A stretch of 64,000 bases of DNA from the NCBI RefSeq assembly GCF_030811855.1, contig NZ_JAUSRN010000004.1, forward strand, positions 248,001 through 312,000, given 5' to 3'. The position numbers and the translations under genes are program-made. This stretch comes from Variovorax paradoxus (GTDB lineage: Bacteria > Pseudomonadota > Gammaproteobacteria > Burkholderiales > Burkholderiaceae_C). Shown here one piece after another: positions 47,834-56,719 of the stretch (position 1 is its first letter; each line of letters starts with the position of its first letter). The notes under the pieces were generated by a model. That model had not been told where the DNA came from. It saw nothing but the letters and a program-made list of their open reading frames with translations, and did no database searches.

Positions 47834-48772
47834 ATGACTTCTCCCGATGTCCTCATCAGCGAGGTTGGTCCGCGCGACGGCCTGCAGTCGGTCAAGGCCA
47901 CCATGCCCACGGCGCACAAGCTGCGCTGGATCGATGCGCTCCATGCCGCCGGCGTGCGTGAAATCGAGGTCGCCTCGTTCGTGCCCGCGAAGCTGCTGCC
48001 GCAGATGGCTGACGCGGCCGAGGTGGTTCGCCACGCCATCACGCTGCCGGGCCTCACCGTGATGGCGCTGGTTCCCAACCGCAAAGGCGCCGAGGCCGCG
48101 CTCGAAGCCGGCGTGCACAAGCTCACCATGCCGGTCTCGGCCAGCGTCGCGCACTCGCTCGCCAACGTGCGCAAGACGCCGACCGAAATGGTGGAGGAGG
48201 TGCGCGCCATCTCGGAGCTTCGTCGCGCCATGGCGCCGCATGTGAAGCTCGAGGCCGGCATCTCCACCGCCTTCGGCTGCACGCTGCAGGGGCTGGTGCC
48301 GGAAGACGACGTGATTCGCCTCGCGGCGCAGTGCGCCGAAGCCGGCGCCGAGGAGGTCGGCCTGTCGGACACCGTGGGCTATGCCAATCCCGCGCAGGTG
48401 CGCCGGCTCTTCAAGCGGCTGCGCGCCGAGCTCGGCCGGCATGCCGGCGCCGCCCACATGCACAACACGCGCGGCCTTGGCATTGCCAACTGCCTTGCCG
48501 CCTGGGACGAGGGCGTGCGCACTTTCGACGCATCCCTGGGCGGCCTCGGCGGCTGCCCCTACGCACCGGGCGCTTCGGGCAATGCGGTGACCGAAGACCT
48601 CGTCTTCATGTTCGAGGCCATGGGCGTTCGCACCGGCATCGACATCACAAAGCTCATTGCGGCGCGCGCGCCGCTCATGGCGGGCCTCCCCGGCGAACCG
48701 GTCTACGGCATGACGCCCGAAGCCGGCCTGCCCAAGGGCTTTGTCCAACAGGAAACCATTGCACATGGCTGA
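47834..48772 (+). CDS. Hydroxymethylglutaryl-CoA lyase
   Basis: This 312-residue HMGL-like TIM-barrel protein has ISEVGPRDGLQSV near the start (Arg14, Asp15), the metal-His region AAHMHNTRGLGIANCLAAWD, and the active-site Cys signature GGLGGCPYAPGASGNAVTED. It cleaves HMG-CoA to acetoacetate and acetyl-CoA. AAGGA lies nine bases before ATG 47834. Its stop overlaps the CoA-transferase start by 8 bases, so the pair is co-translated. Related lyases with other methylated hydroxyacyl-CoA substrates cannot be excluded. Confidence 0.94.
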   Translation: MTSPDVLISEVGPRDGLQSVKATMPTAHKLRWIDALHAAGVREIEVASFVPAKLLPQMADAAEVVRHAITLPGLTVMALVPNRKGAEAALEAGVHKLTMPVSASVAHSLANVRKTPTEMVEEVRAISELRRAMAPHVKLEAGISTAFGCTLQGLVPEDDVIRLAAQCAEAGAEEVGLSDTVGYANPAQVRRLFKRLRAELGRHAGAAHMHNTRGLGIANCLAAWDEGVRTFDASLGGLGGCPYAPGASGNAVTEDLVFMFEAMGVRTGIDITKLIAARAPLMAGLPGEPVYGMTPEAGLPKGFVQQETIAHG

Positions 48773-49955
48773 AACCAATCCACTTCCCTACGCCGGCATC
48801 CGTGTCGTCGAGTTCACGCACATGGTCATGGGACCGACCTGCGGCCTGCTGCTTGCGGATCTCGGCGCCGAGGTGATCAAGGTCGAGCCGATCGAGGGCG
48901 ACAGCACGCGCCGCCTGCTCGGTTCGGGCTCGGGTTTCTTCCCCACCTTCAACCGCAACAAGAAGAGCATCGCGCTCGACCTCAAGACACCCGAGGGCGT
49001 GGAGGCCGCGCTGCGGCTTGTCGCCACGGCCGACATCGTGAGCGAGAACTTCAAGCCCGGGACCATGAAGAAGCTGGGGCTCGACTACGAGGCGCTGCGC
49101 GAGCGCCATCCGCGCCTCATCTACGTGAGCCACAAGGGCTTCCTGCCCGGGCCTTACGACCATCGCACCGCCCTCGACGAGGTCGTGCAGATGATGGGCG
49201 GCCTCGCCTACATGACGGGCCGCTCCGGCGACCCGCTGCGCGCGGGCACCAGCGTGAACGACATCATGGGCGGCATGTTCGGCGCCATCGGGGCAATGGC
49301 CGCGCTGCGCCAGCGCGAGCTCACCGGCAAGGGTTGCGAAGTGCAGTCCGCGCTGTTCGAGAACAACGTGTTCCTGGTAGCGCAGCACATGATGCAGTTC
49401 GCGGCCACGGGCCGTGCGGCCGACCCGATGCCCAGCCGCATCTCGGCCTGGGCGGTGTACGACGTGTTCACCGTGAAGGACGGCGAGCAGGTCTTCCTCG
49501 CCGTAGTGAGCGACAAGCAGTGGGCGATCTTCTGCAAGGCTTTCGGCCTCCACGAGATGCTGGCCGACACGCGTCTGCAAAGCAACAACGACCGCGTACT
49601 GGCGCGCGACTGGATGATGCCGATCCTGCGCTCGCACCTGGCGGGCCACAGCGCGGCCGAGCTCAGCGCCGTGTTCGAGCAGAACGAGCTGCCCTTCGCG
49701 CCCATTACCAAGCCGCAGGAGCTGTTCGACGATCCGCACCTCAACGCCACGGGCGGGCTCGCGCCCATGCGCATGAACGACGGCCACATGGCCAAGGTGC
49801 CGCTGATGCCGTTCACGATTGGCGGCGAGCGCCCGGGCATCCGCCTGCAGCCGCCGCGCATTGGCGAGCACACCGGCGAGTTGCTGCGCGAGGTGGGCTA
49901 CACCGACAAGGAGATCGCAGCCTTCGAGGCGCGCCGGGCCGGCATGGCTTCCTGA
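48765..49955 (+). CDS. CaiB/BaiF-type (class III) CoA-transferase
   Basis: The 396-residue protein has the class III signatures GIRVVEFTHMVMGPTCGLLL, DLGAEVIKVEPIEGDSTRR, FFPTFNRNKKSIALDLK and the catalytic region AGTSVNDIMGGMFGAIGAMA. This family transfers CoA between organic acids (for example succinyl-CoA to a substrate acid). Its overlap with HMG-CoA lyase predicts that it activates 3-hydroxy-3-methylglutarate or a close analogue. Start ATG 48765 (MAETNPLPYAGIRVV) is chosen over 48741; AGGAAA lies upstream. Confidence 0.9.
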   Translation: MAETNPLPYAGIRVVEFTHMVMGPTCGLLLADLGAEVIKVEPIEGDSTRRLLGSGSGFFPTFNRNKKSIALDLKTPEGVEAALRLVATADIVSENFKPGTMKKLGLDYEALRERHPRLIYVSHKGFLPGPYDHRTALDEVVQMMGGLAYMTGRSGDPLRAGTSVNDIMGGMFGAIGAMAALRQRELTGKGCEVQSALFENNVFLVAQHMMQFAATGRAADPMPSRISAWAVYDVFTVKDGEQVFLAVVSDKQWAIFCKAFGLHEMLADTRLQSNNDRVLARDWMMPILRSHLAGHSAAELSAVFEQNELPFAPITKPQELFDDPHLNATGGLAPMRMNDGHMAKVPLMPFTIGGERPGIRLQPPRIGEHTGELLREVGYTDKEIAAFEARRAGMAS

Positions 49956-49965
49956 ACGCGGGCGA

Positions 49966-49971
49966 TATAGT
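49966..49971 (+). promoter_or_regulatory. Candidate -10 box of LysR gene, very short leader
   Basis: TATAGT (5/6) ends nine bases before ATG 49981; a start near 49978 would give a leader of only a few bases, consistent with the absence of a Shine-Dalgarno motif. No clear -35. Confidence 0.4.
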
Positions 49972-49980
49972 TCGGGCGCC

Positions 49981-50907
49981 ATGGACCGCCTGAAGCAACT
50001 CGAATCCTTCGTCTCGGTGGCGACCCGCGGCGGTCTCACGGCCGCGGCCAAGGCCGAGGGCGTCGCGCCCGCAATCATGGGGAGGCGGCTCGATGCTCTC
50101 GAGGCCCGGCTGGGCGTGAAGCTGCTGGTGCGCACCACGCGGCGCATCACCCTCACGCACGAAGGCAGTGCCTTTCTCGAAGACTGCCAGCGCCTGCTGA
50201 CCGAATTCGCCAATGCCGAGGCCAGCGTGAGCGCGGGAGGCGTCAAGGCCAGCGGCCACCTGCGCGTGACGGCGCCAGCCGGGTTTGGCCGCCGCCACGT
50301 CGCGCCGCTGGTGCCGCGCTTCCATGCGCTGCATCCGGAGGTCACGATCTCGCTCAACCTCAGCGACCGCGTGGTCGACGTGCGCGGAGAAAGCTTCGAC
50401 TGCGCGGTGCGCGTGGGCGACATGCCCGACTCTTCCCTGGTCAGCGTGCGGCTGGCCGACAACCGGCGCCGCTGCGTCGCAACGCCGGAGTTCGTGCGCC
50501 GCTTCGGCATGCCGCGGCATCCGAGCGAGCTCTCGCGCTTCGCCTGTCTCACGCTCTCGAGCGATGCGTCGCAAACGCGCGGCTGGGCATTTCGCTTGCC
50601 GACCGAAGACGGCGGCGAGGAGCTGATCTACCTGCGGCCCGAAGGCCCGCTGGATTGTTCCGATGGCCAGGTGCTGCACGACTGGTGCCTGGCGGGCCAC
50701 GGCATCGCGTGGCGCAGCACCTGGGAGGTGGAGGCCGAGATCGACGCCGGGCTCCTGGTGCCGCTGCTCGACGACTTTGCCGCGCCCCCCAACGGCATTT
50801 ATGCGGTGTTCACCGGCACCAAGCACCTGCCGCTGCGGGTGCGGCTGTGGCTCGATTTCCTCAAGGCGCACTACGGACGGCCCGAATTCTGGGGCGGACG
50901 GGGGTAA
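49981..50907 (+). CDS. LysR-family transcription regulator
   Basis: The 308-residue protein has an N-terminal HTH, ESFVSVATRGGLTAAAKAEG then VAPAIMGRRLDALEARLGVK (about residues 8-50), followed by an effector domain. It resembles LysR proteins of the Burkholderiales kind that act on neighbouring catabolic genes. It follows the CoA-transferase gene by 25 bases but has its own likely promoter and may be leaderless. What it regulates is not evident; the CoA-transferase operon already has a strong IclR candidate. Confidence 0.9.
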   Translation: MDRLKQLESFVSVATRGGLTAAAKAEGVAPAIMGRRLDALEARLGVKLLVRTTRRITLTHEGSAFLEDCQRLLTEFANAEASVSAGGVKASGHLRVTAPAGFGRRHVAPLVPRFHALHPEVTISLNLSDRVVDVRGESFDCAVRVGDMPDSSLVSVRLADNRRRCVATPEFVRRFGMPRHPSELSRFACLTLSSDASQTRGWAFRLPTEDGGEELIYLRPEGPLDCSDGQVLHDWCLAGHGIAWRSTWEVEAEIDAGLLVPLLDDFAAPPNGIYAVFTGTKHLPLRVRLWLDFLKAHYGRPEFWGGRG

Positions 50908-50980
50908 AGCGCGCGAGGGGCGGCACAATGTGCAAGCATTTGCAACCCCACTGAAGAGAACAGAAGAGAGAAAGCCGACG

Positions 50981-51433
50981 ATGACCCTCGAAGCCATCCT
51001 TGCCTACCTGCACTTGCTCGCCATCCTCACCATGGTCGTGTTCATCTCCAGCGAAGCGGCGCTGTGCCGCGTGCAGTGGCTCAATGCCGCCGTGGTGGAA
51101 CGGCTGGCCAGGGTCGACATGGTCTACGGCATTGCGGCAGTTATGGTGCTGGCCACCGGCATCGCCCGCACCGTGTGGGGCGTGAAGGGCACGGCCTGGT
51201 ACTGGACCAATCCGCTGCTGCACGTGAAGCTCGGGCTGTTCATCGTCGTCGGTGTGCTCTCGATCTTTCCCACGCTGACCTACTTCCGCTGGCGCAAGGC
51301 GCTGCGCGCCAACGGCACACTGCCGGCCGAGGACGACATCCGGAAGACACGCAAGCTGGTGATGGTGCAGGCGCACCTGATCGCGCTGATTCCGCTCGTG
51401 GCCGTATTCCTTGCACGAGGCTTCGGCAAGTAG
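50981..51433 (+). CDS. DUF2214 membrane protein
   Basis: The 150-residue inner-membrane protein has four hydrophobic segments: MTLEAILAYLHLLAILTMVV, an IAAVMVLATGIART segment, LLHVKLGLFIVVGVLSIFPT, and AHLIALIPLVAVFLARGFGK at the end. It matches DUF2214. A CACAAT hexamer at 50924-50929 is a possible -10. The large membrane/spermidine-synthase-like gene starts six bases after it, so both are probably co-expressed. Function is unknown. Confidence 0.86.
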   Translation: MTLEAILAYLHLLAILTMVVFISSEAALCRVQWLNAAVVERLARVDMVYGIAAVMVLATGIARTVWGVKGTAWYWTNPLLHVKLGLFIVVGVLSIFPTLTYFRWRKALRANGTLPAEDDIRKTRKLVMVQAHLIALIPLVAVFLARGFGK

Positions 51434-51439
51434 GCCCCC

Positions 51440-53482
51440 ATGCAACGCGCCGGCATCCAACTCCTGTTTGCCGGCACCATCTTCAGCAGCGCGTTCCTGC
51501 TGTTCCTGGTGCAGCCGCTGATCGCCAAGCAGATCCTGCCGTGGTTCGGCGGCTCGGCCGCCGTGTGGTCGATCTGCATGGTGTTCTTCCAGGCCGTGCT
51601 GCTCGCGGGCTATGCGTATTCCGACTGGGTCACGCGCCACCTGCGGGTGCGGACGCAGGCCGCGCTGCACGTGGCGCTGCTGCTTGCGAGCCTGGCGTTT
51701 CTTCCGCTCGTGGTGCGCGCGGGTTGGAAGCCCAGCGGTGCCGAAGACCCGACCTGGCTGATCCTGGGCCTGCTGTTCGCGACCATCGGCCTCCCGTACT
51801 TCCTGCTGTCGACCACCGGGCCTCTGGTGCAGTCGTGGGTGGCGCGCACGCCGTGGGGCGCGCAGGTGTACCGGTACTTCTCGCTGTCGAACCTCGCGTC
51901 GCTGCTGTCGCTGCTTTGCTATCCGGTGCTCATCGAGCCGCGCAGCTCGCTCTGGCAGCAGGCGCGCGGATGGTCATGGGGCTATGGCTTGTTCGTGGTG
52001 CTTTGCGCCGGCACGACCTTGCTGGTGGCGCGCCGCTGGCCTGAGGCCACACCGTTGCCGGCAGCGCCGGGGGAGGCCGCTTGTGCCGATAAAGACAAGC
52101 CGCCGTCCTGGACTGACGGCCTGCTCTGGCTCGTGCTGCCGGCGCTGGCCTCGTGGCTGCTGTTGGCGGTGACCAACCACATCACCCAGAACGTGGCCGC
52201 GGTTCCGTTTCTCTGGATACTGCCGCTCTCGCTGTACCTGTTCACCTTCGTGCTGTGCTTCGAGAGCGACCGCTGGTACCGGCGCAGCGTGTTCCTGCCG
52301 CTCTCGGCGGCCGTGCTGGTGCTGTGCGCTTTCGGCTTGCAGCACCACGTCGGCTCCGACCTGCGCACGGGGCTGCCGATCTATGTCGGCGGCCTCTTCG
52401 TGCTGTGCATGTTCCTGCATGGAGAGACGGCAAGGCTGCGGCCGGGGCCGCGCCATCTCACGCGCTTCTATCTGATGCTGTCGCTGGGCGGTGCCACGGG
52501 CGGCGCCCTGGTGGGGCTGGTAGCGCCGCACGTGCTGCCGGCGTACTACGAACTGGGGATCGGCCTGATGCTGACGGCGCTGGCAGCGGCGGCCGTTTTG
52601 CGCCAACGGATCTGGCTGCGGGTGTCCGGCGTGGCCCTGGCGACTTGCTGCGCCTTCTTCCTGATCGTGCAGATAGACGGCGACCGGTCGGACGCGCGCC
52701 ACCTGCTGCGCAATTTCTACGGCGCACTGATCACCTTCGACGTGCGCCGCACTGACCCCGCCAACAATGTGCGCCTGCTGTCCCATGGGTCCATCAAGCA
52801 CGGCGAGCAGTTCCTGGATCCATTGCGCCGGCGCGAGCCCACGACTTACTACGGGGCGACGTCCGGCATCGGCCGCGCCATGGCCGTGGCGCCGGCCGCA
52901 CCGCGCCACGTCGGGCTGATCGGCCTTGGTGCCGGCACGCTGGCGAGCTACGGCCGCAGCGGCGACGTCTATCGGATCTACGAGATCAATCCGCAGGTGT
53001 TCGAGCTGGCGGACAGCGAATTCACCTTCCTGCGCGACAGCCCCGCGCGCATCGAGCGCGTGCTCGGCGACGCGCGGCTGGCGCTGGAGCGCGAGCCGCC
53101 GCAGGGGTTCGACCTGCTCGCGGTGGACGCCTTCTCGGGCGACGCGGTGCCGGTCCACCTGCTCACGGCGGAAGCCATGGACGTCTACCTGCGGCACATG
53201 AAACCGAATGGCATCGTGGCCTTTCACGTGACCAACAAATATCTCGAACTGGCTCCCGTGGTGGCGCGCATCGCGGAACTGAAAGGCTTGCACGCGGTGC
53301 TCGTCAGCGACGACGCGGAAGCCTCGAAGTGGCTCAACCCGACCGACTGGGTGCTGGTCGCGCGCGACCCGGGCGTGCTGGCCAGCGAACCCCTTCGCGC
53401 GGCGGCATCGCCCATCGGAACGCATGAAGACGCCCGCCCCTGGAGCGACGACTTCAACAACCTGCTGGGCGTGCTCAAGTAG
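51440..53482 (+). CDS. Membrane protein fused to spermidine-synthase-like methyltransferase fold
   Basis: The 680-residue protein has an N-terminal half of about 12 TM segments (starting QLLFAGTIFSSAFLLFLVQP) and a C-terminal Rossmann-like domain. The latter carries VGLIGLGAGTLASYGRSGDV, YEINPQVFELADSEF and DLLAVDAFSGDAVPVHLLTA, resembling spermidine synthases. Such fused proteins are widespread but their activity is undefined; polyamine synthesis needs aminopropyl donor residues that I cannot verify. It begins six bases after the DUF2214 gene. No upstream speD is present in the window. Confidence 0.88.
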   Translation: MQRAGIQLLFAGTIFSSAFLLFLVQPLIAKQILPWFGGSAAVWSICMVFFQAVLLAGYAYSDWVTRHLRVRTQAALHVALLLASLAFLPLVVRAGWKPSGAEDPTWLILGLLFATIGLPYFLLSTTGPLVQSWVARTPWGAQVYRYFSLSNLASLLSLLCYPVLIEPRSSLWQQARGWSWGYGLFVVLCAGTTLLVARRWPEATPLPAAPGEAACADKDKPPSWTDGLLWLVLPALASWLLLAVTNHITQNVAAVPFLWILPLSLYLFTFVLCFESDRWYRRSVFLPLSAAVLVLCAFGLQHHVGSDLRTGLPIYVGGLFVLCMFLHGETARLRPGPRHLTRFYLMLSLGGATGGALVGLVAPHVLPAYYELGIGLMLTALAAAAVLRQRIWLRVSGVALATCCAFFLIVQIDGDRSDARHLLRNFYGALITFDVRRTDPANNVRLLSHGSIKHGEQFLDPLRRREPTTYYGATSGIGRAMAVAPAAPRHVGLIGLGAGTLASYGRSGDVYRIYEINPQVFELADSEFTFLRDSPARIERVLGDARLALEREPPQGFDLLAVDAFSGDAVPVHLLTAEAMDVYLRHMKPNGIVAFHVTNKYLELAPVVARIAELKGLHAVLVSDDAEASKWLNPTDWVLVARDPGVLASEPLRAAASPIGTHEDARPWSDDFNNLLGVLK

Positions 53483-53489
53483 CGCCCAT

Positions 53490-53525
53490 AAAAAAGCCCC
53501 GCCGGCGCAAAGCGCGTGCGGGGCT
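53490..53525 (-). terminator. Intrinsic terminator after the PsiF gene
   Basis: The stem AGCCCCGC/GCGGGGCT (53495-53502 with 53518-53525) is extended by inner GCGC pairs. In minus-strand sense it is followed by TTTTTT (53490-53495), so it terminates the psiF gene; it may also stop the convergent upstream transcript. Confidence 0.8.
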
Positions 53526-53539
53526 CATTCCGGAAACGA

Positions 53540-53980
53540 TCAGGCGCTCAGGCATTCCTTCATGAAGGCCTTGCGGGCATCGCCCTTCAGGGTCTTGGCC
53601 TTCTGATCGGCATTGCAGGTCTTCATTTTTTGCTGCTGGGTCTGCTTGGCGGTCATGGTGGGCTTGGCGCTCAGGCAGCTCTTCATGAAGGCCTTGCGCT
53701 CGTCGCCCTTCTTGTCGCCGGCCTCCTGATTGCAGGTCGTCATCTTGCTTTGTTGGGCGGTCGGGGCCTTGGCCGCCGGCGTGGCGGGGGTGGCTGGCGT
53801 TGCTGGAGTGGCGGGCGTTGCCGGTGCCTTGGCGGCCGGCATGGCCGGGACGGCTGCCGTTGCCGGGGTGGCGGGCTTGGCAGCCGGGGCGACCGCAGGC
53901 GCGGGGGCCTTGTCTTGTGCCTGTGCGACGCCGAACGAAAGGCAGGCGCCCAGGGCGACCAGGGAAAGGAGCTTCTTCAT
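53540..53980 (-). CDS. psiF: PsiF-repeat protein
   Basis: The 146-residue protein has a Sec signal peptide (MKKLLSLVALGACLSFGVAQ, cleavage near AQA). A low-complexity Ala/Thr/Pro linker (ATPATPATPATPATP) follows, then two PsiF repeats: TTCNQEAGDKKGDERKAFMK and KTCNADQKAKTLKGDARKAF, both with KxFMKxCLSA at the end. E. coli PsiF is induced by phosphate starvation; function is not established. ATG 53980 has AAGGA upstream. It ends at a strong terminator. Confidence 0.9.
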   Translation of the reverse strand: MKKLLSLVALGACLSFGVAQAQDKAPAPAVAPAAKPATPATAAVPAMPAAKAPATPATPATPATPATPAAKAPTAQQSKMTTCNQEAGDKKGDERKAFMKSCLSAKPTMTAKQTQQQKMKTCNADQKAKTLKGDARKAFMKECLSA

Positions 53981-54099
53981 GGTGATATGTCCTTGCAGGG
54001 TTGGGTTGTGACAGGTGCCCCGCCCCGGGGCTGCTCACACTAACGGCCCATACCGGCCGCCGGATGACCATCGCCGCGGCCGCACGGGTTTGCCCCCGG

Positions 54100-54105
54100 T
54101 AAAAT
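54100..54105 (+). promoter_or_regulatory. Candidate -10 box of argS, leaderless
   Basis: TAAAAT (5/6) ends six bases before the argS ATG at 54112; initiation at the usual distance would put +1 at or next to the ATG. No Shine-Dalgarno and no clear -35 are seen. Confidence 0.4.
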
Positions 54106-54111
54106 CCGCAG

Positions 54112-55797
54112 ATGCTATTGGTCAAACAGGAGCTGCTCGCGGCGCTCGCGAACACGCTCGAATCCCTCTCGCCCGGCGCTGGCTCCAAAGCCGCGTTCGA
54201 GTCGCCCAAGGTGGCTGCCCATGGCGACTTCGCCAGCACGGCCGCCATGCAACTCGCCAAGCCGCTCGGGCGCAAGCCCCGCGAACTGGCCGAGGAGCTC
54301 AGCGCCGCGCTGCTCGCTACTCCCGTTTTCGGCCAGTGGGTCGAAACCATCGAGATTGCCGGCCCCGGCTTTCTCAACATTCGCCTCAAGACCTCCGCCA
54401 AGCAGCAGATCGTGCGCGAGGTACTGAACGCGGCCGATACCTTCGGCCAGCAGCCTGCCACCGGTGAAAAGGTGCTGGTCGAGTTCGTCTCCGCCAACCC
54501 GACCGGCCCGCTGCACGTCGGCCATGGCCGCCAGGCCGCGCTCGGCGACGCCATCTGCAACCTGCGCGCTTCCCAGGGCGACACCGTTTGGCGCGAGTTC
54601 TATTACAACGACGCCGGGGTGCAGATCCAGACGCTGGCCAACAGCACGCAGTTGCGCGCGCGCGGCTTCAAGCCCGGCGACCCCGAATGGCCGAGCGGCG
54701 AAAAGGCCCCGGCCTATAACGGCGACTACATCGCCGACATCGCCGAAGACTTCAAAGCCAAGAAAACCGTCAAGTCGGACGACCGCGAATACACCGCCAG
54801 CGGCGACATCGACGACCTGGATTCGATCCGTGAGTTTGCCGTGGCCTACCTGCGCCGCGAACAAGATCTGGATCTACAGGCCTTTCGCGTCCGTTTCGAC
54901 AACTATTACCTCGAGTCGAGCCTCTACACCAGCGGCCGCGTCGAGGCCGCGGTGCAAAAGCTCGTGGCCGCCGGCAAGACCTACGAGCAGGACGGCGCGC
55001 TGTGGCTCAAGTCGACCGACTACGGCGACGACAAGGACCGCGTGATGAAGAAGCAGGACGGTACGTACACGTACTTCGTGCCCGACGTCGCCTATCACAT
55101 CGCCAAGTGGGAGCGCGGCTTCCACAAGGTGGTCAACATCCAGGGCACCGACCACCACGGCACCATCGCACGCGTGCGCGCAGGGCTCCAGGCCGCGGGC
55201 GTCGGCATTCCCGCGGGCTACCCCGACTACGTGCTGCACACCATGGTGCGCGTGATGAAGGGCGGCGAAGAGGTCAAGATCAGCAAGCGGGCGGGCAGCT
55301 ACGTCACCCTGCGCGACCTGATCGAATGGACCAGCACCGACGCCGTGCGCTTCTTCCTCCTGAGCCGCAAGCCCGACACCGAATACACCTTCGATGTCGA
55401 CCTGGCCGTGACCAAGAACAACGACAACCCGGTGTACTACGTGCAGTACGCCCACGCGCGCATCTGCTCGGTGCTGGCCGGCTGGGGCGGCGATGCCGCC
55501 ACGCTGAAGAACGTCGACCTCTCGCCACTCGAAAGCCCGGCCGCGCAGGCGCTGATGCTGCTGCTCGCCAAGTACCCCGCCATGCTCACGGCGGCTGCCA
55601 AGGATTTCGCGCCGCACGACGTCACCTTCTACCTGCGCGAACTGGCCGCCAGCTACCACAGCTACTACGACGCTGAGCGCATCCTGGTCGACGAAGAGCC
55701 GGTGAAGCTGGCGCGGCTCGCGCTCGTCGCGGCCACCGCGCAGGTGCTGCACAATGGGCTCGCGATTCTCGGCGTCAGTGCGCCGAGCAAGATGTGA
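54112..55797 (+). CDS. argS: Arginyl-tRNA synthetase
   Basis: The 561-residue class Ia synthetase needs tRNA for amino-acid activation. Motifs are [20 protein letters not shown] (HIGH as HVGH) and [20 protein letters not shown]. The KMSKS equivalent is in [20 protein letters not shown], as usual for ArgRS. A C-terminal DALR anticodon domain ends [17 protein letters not shown]. The start fits an almost leaderless transcript from a -10-like TAAAAT. A SPOR protein gene follows eight bases on. Confidence 0.97.
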   Translation: MLLVKQELLAALANTLESLSPGAGSKAAFESPKVAAHGDFASTAAMQLAKPLGRKPRELAEELSAALLATPVFGQWVETIEIAGPGFLNIRLKTSAKQQIVREVLNAADTFGQQPATGEKVLVEFVSANPTGPLHVGHGRQAALGDAICNLRASQGDTVWREFYYNDAGVQIQTLANSTQLRARGFKPGDPEWPSGEKAPAYNGDYIADIAEDFKAKKTVKSDDREYTASGDIDDLDSIREFAVAYLRREQDLDLQAFRVRFDNYYLESSLYTSGRVEAAVQKLVAAGKTYEQDGALWLKSTDYGDDKDRVMKKQDGTYTYFVPDVAYHIAKWERGFHKVVNIQGTDHHGTIARVRAGLQAAGVGIPAGYPDYVLHTMVRVMKGGEEVKISKRAGSYVTLRDLIEWTSTDAVRFFLLSRKPDTEYTFDVDLAVTKNNDNPVYYVQYAHARICSVLAGWGGDAATLKNVDLSPLESPAAQALMLLLAKYPAMLTAAAKDFAPHDVTFYLRELAASYHSYYDAERILVDEEPVKLARLALVAATAQVLHNGLAILGVSAPSKM

Positions 55798-55804
55798 AAT
55801 CACC

Positions 55805-56545
55805 ATGAAGAAGACAACCAGACAACGCGGCAACATCGTCATCGGGCTCATCGTCGGCCTGGTGCTGGGGTTGGGGGTCGCGCTGGGCATCGCGGTCTAT
55901 GTGACCAAGGTGCCGATTCCGTTCGTGACAAAGACGCAACGCGGGGGTGCCGAGCAGGACGAAGCCGAGGCTCGCAAGAACCGCGACTGGGATCCCAACG
56001 CGCCCCTGGCCGGCAAGGCCGGCGCACCCAAGCCGGCCCCGGCCCCGAGCGCGACCGGCCCGGTCGGGCCGGCCGGCGGCGACACCGCGGCCGCGGCACC
56101 CGCCACCGCGCCGCCGCCTGCACCTCCGGTGCCGGTGGTGGTGGCTCCGCCCAAACCTCCGCGTCCAGCGCCGGTGCCGGCCGAGGCCAATCCGTTGCCG
56201 CAGTCGAACGATCCGCTGGGCGATCTCGCCCGCGCGCGCGCCGGCGGCAGCACCACCACCGCTTCCGCCGCGCCAAGCAGCAACAACAGCGCCGCAGCGG
56301 GAGCCGACCCGTTCATGTATTTCGTTCAGGCCGGCGCCTTCCGCACCACCGAAGACGCCGAGGCCCAGCGCGCCAAGCTGTCCTTGATGGGGGTCGAGGC
56401 CCGAGTCACCGAGCGCGAGCAGGCCGGCCGCACCGTCTACCGGGTGCGCGCAGGTCCGTTCAACAAGAAGGACGATGCCGACCGCCTCAAGGAGCGGCTG
56501 GACAGCGGCGGCCTCGAATCGGCGCTCGTGCGCGTCCAGCGCTGA
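55805..56545 (+). CDS. SPOR-domain, FtsN-like membrane protein
   Basis: The 246-residue protein has one TM segment (NIVIGLIVGLVLGLGVALGI, about residues 10-30), a long Pro/Ala-rich periplasmic linker (about 60-170), and a C-terminal SPOR domain (about 175-246; FMYFVQAGAFRTTEDAEAQR and TVYRVRAGPFNKKDDADRLK) that binds glycan-stripped peptidoglycan at the division site. This is the FtsN-like layout, though the region upstream of SPOR is not proven to do FtsN's job. ATG 55805 follows argS by eight bases; dsbA follows. Confidence 0.9.
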   Translation: MKKTTRQRGNIVIGLIVGLVLGLGVALGIAVYVTKVPIPFVTKTQRGGAEQDEAEARKNRDWDPNAPLAGKAGAPKPAPAPSATGPVGPAGGDTAAAAPATAPPPAPPVPVVVAPPKPPRPAPVPAEANPLPQSNDPLGDLARARAGGSTTTASAAPSSNNSAAAGADPFMYFVQAGAFRTTEDAEAQRAKLSLMGVEARVTEREQAGRTVYRVRAGPFNKKDDADRLKERLDSGGLESALVRVQR

Positions 56546-56719
56546 CATCGTCAAACCCGCCGGCCGCGGCATCCGCGAGCGGCGGTCGCGAATATTCTTT
56601 AAGCTTCGCCGGGCGGCACGGGCCGCCGCCAACCAGGATGGGCGCGGGCCAGCCGCATGCGGGAACTCCGCGCGGCGCGCCGGCTCAGTACTGCCGTACC
56701 CAACAGGAGAACTCTTTCA

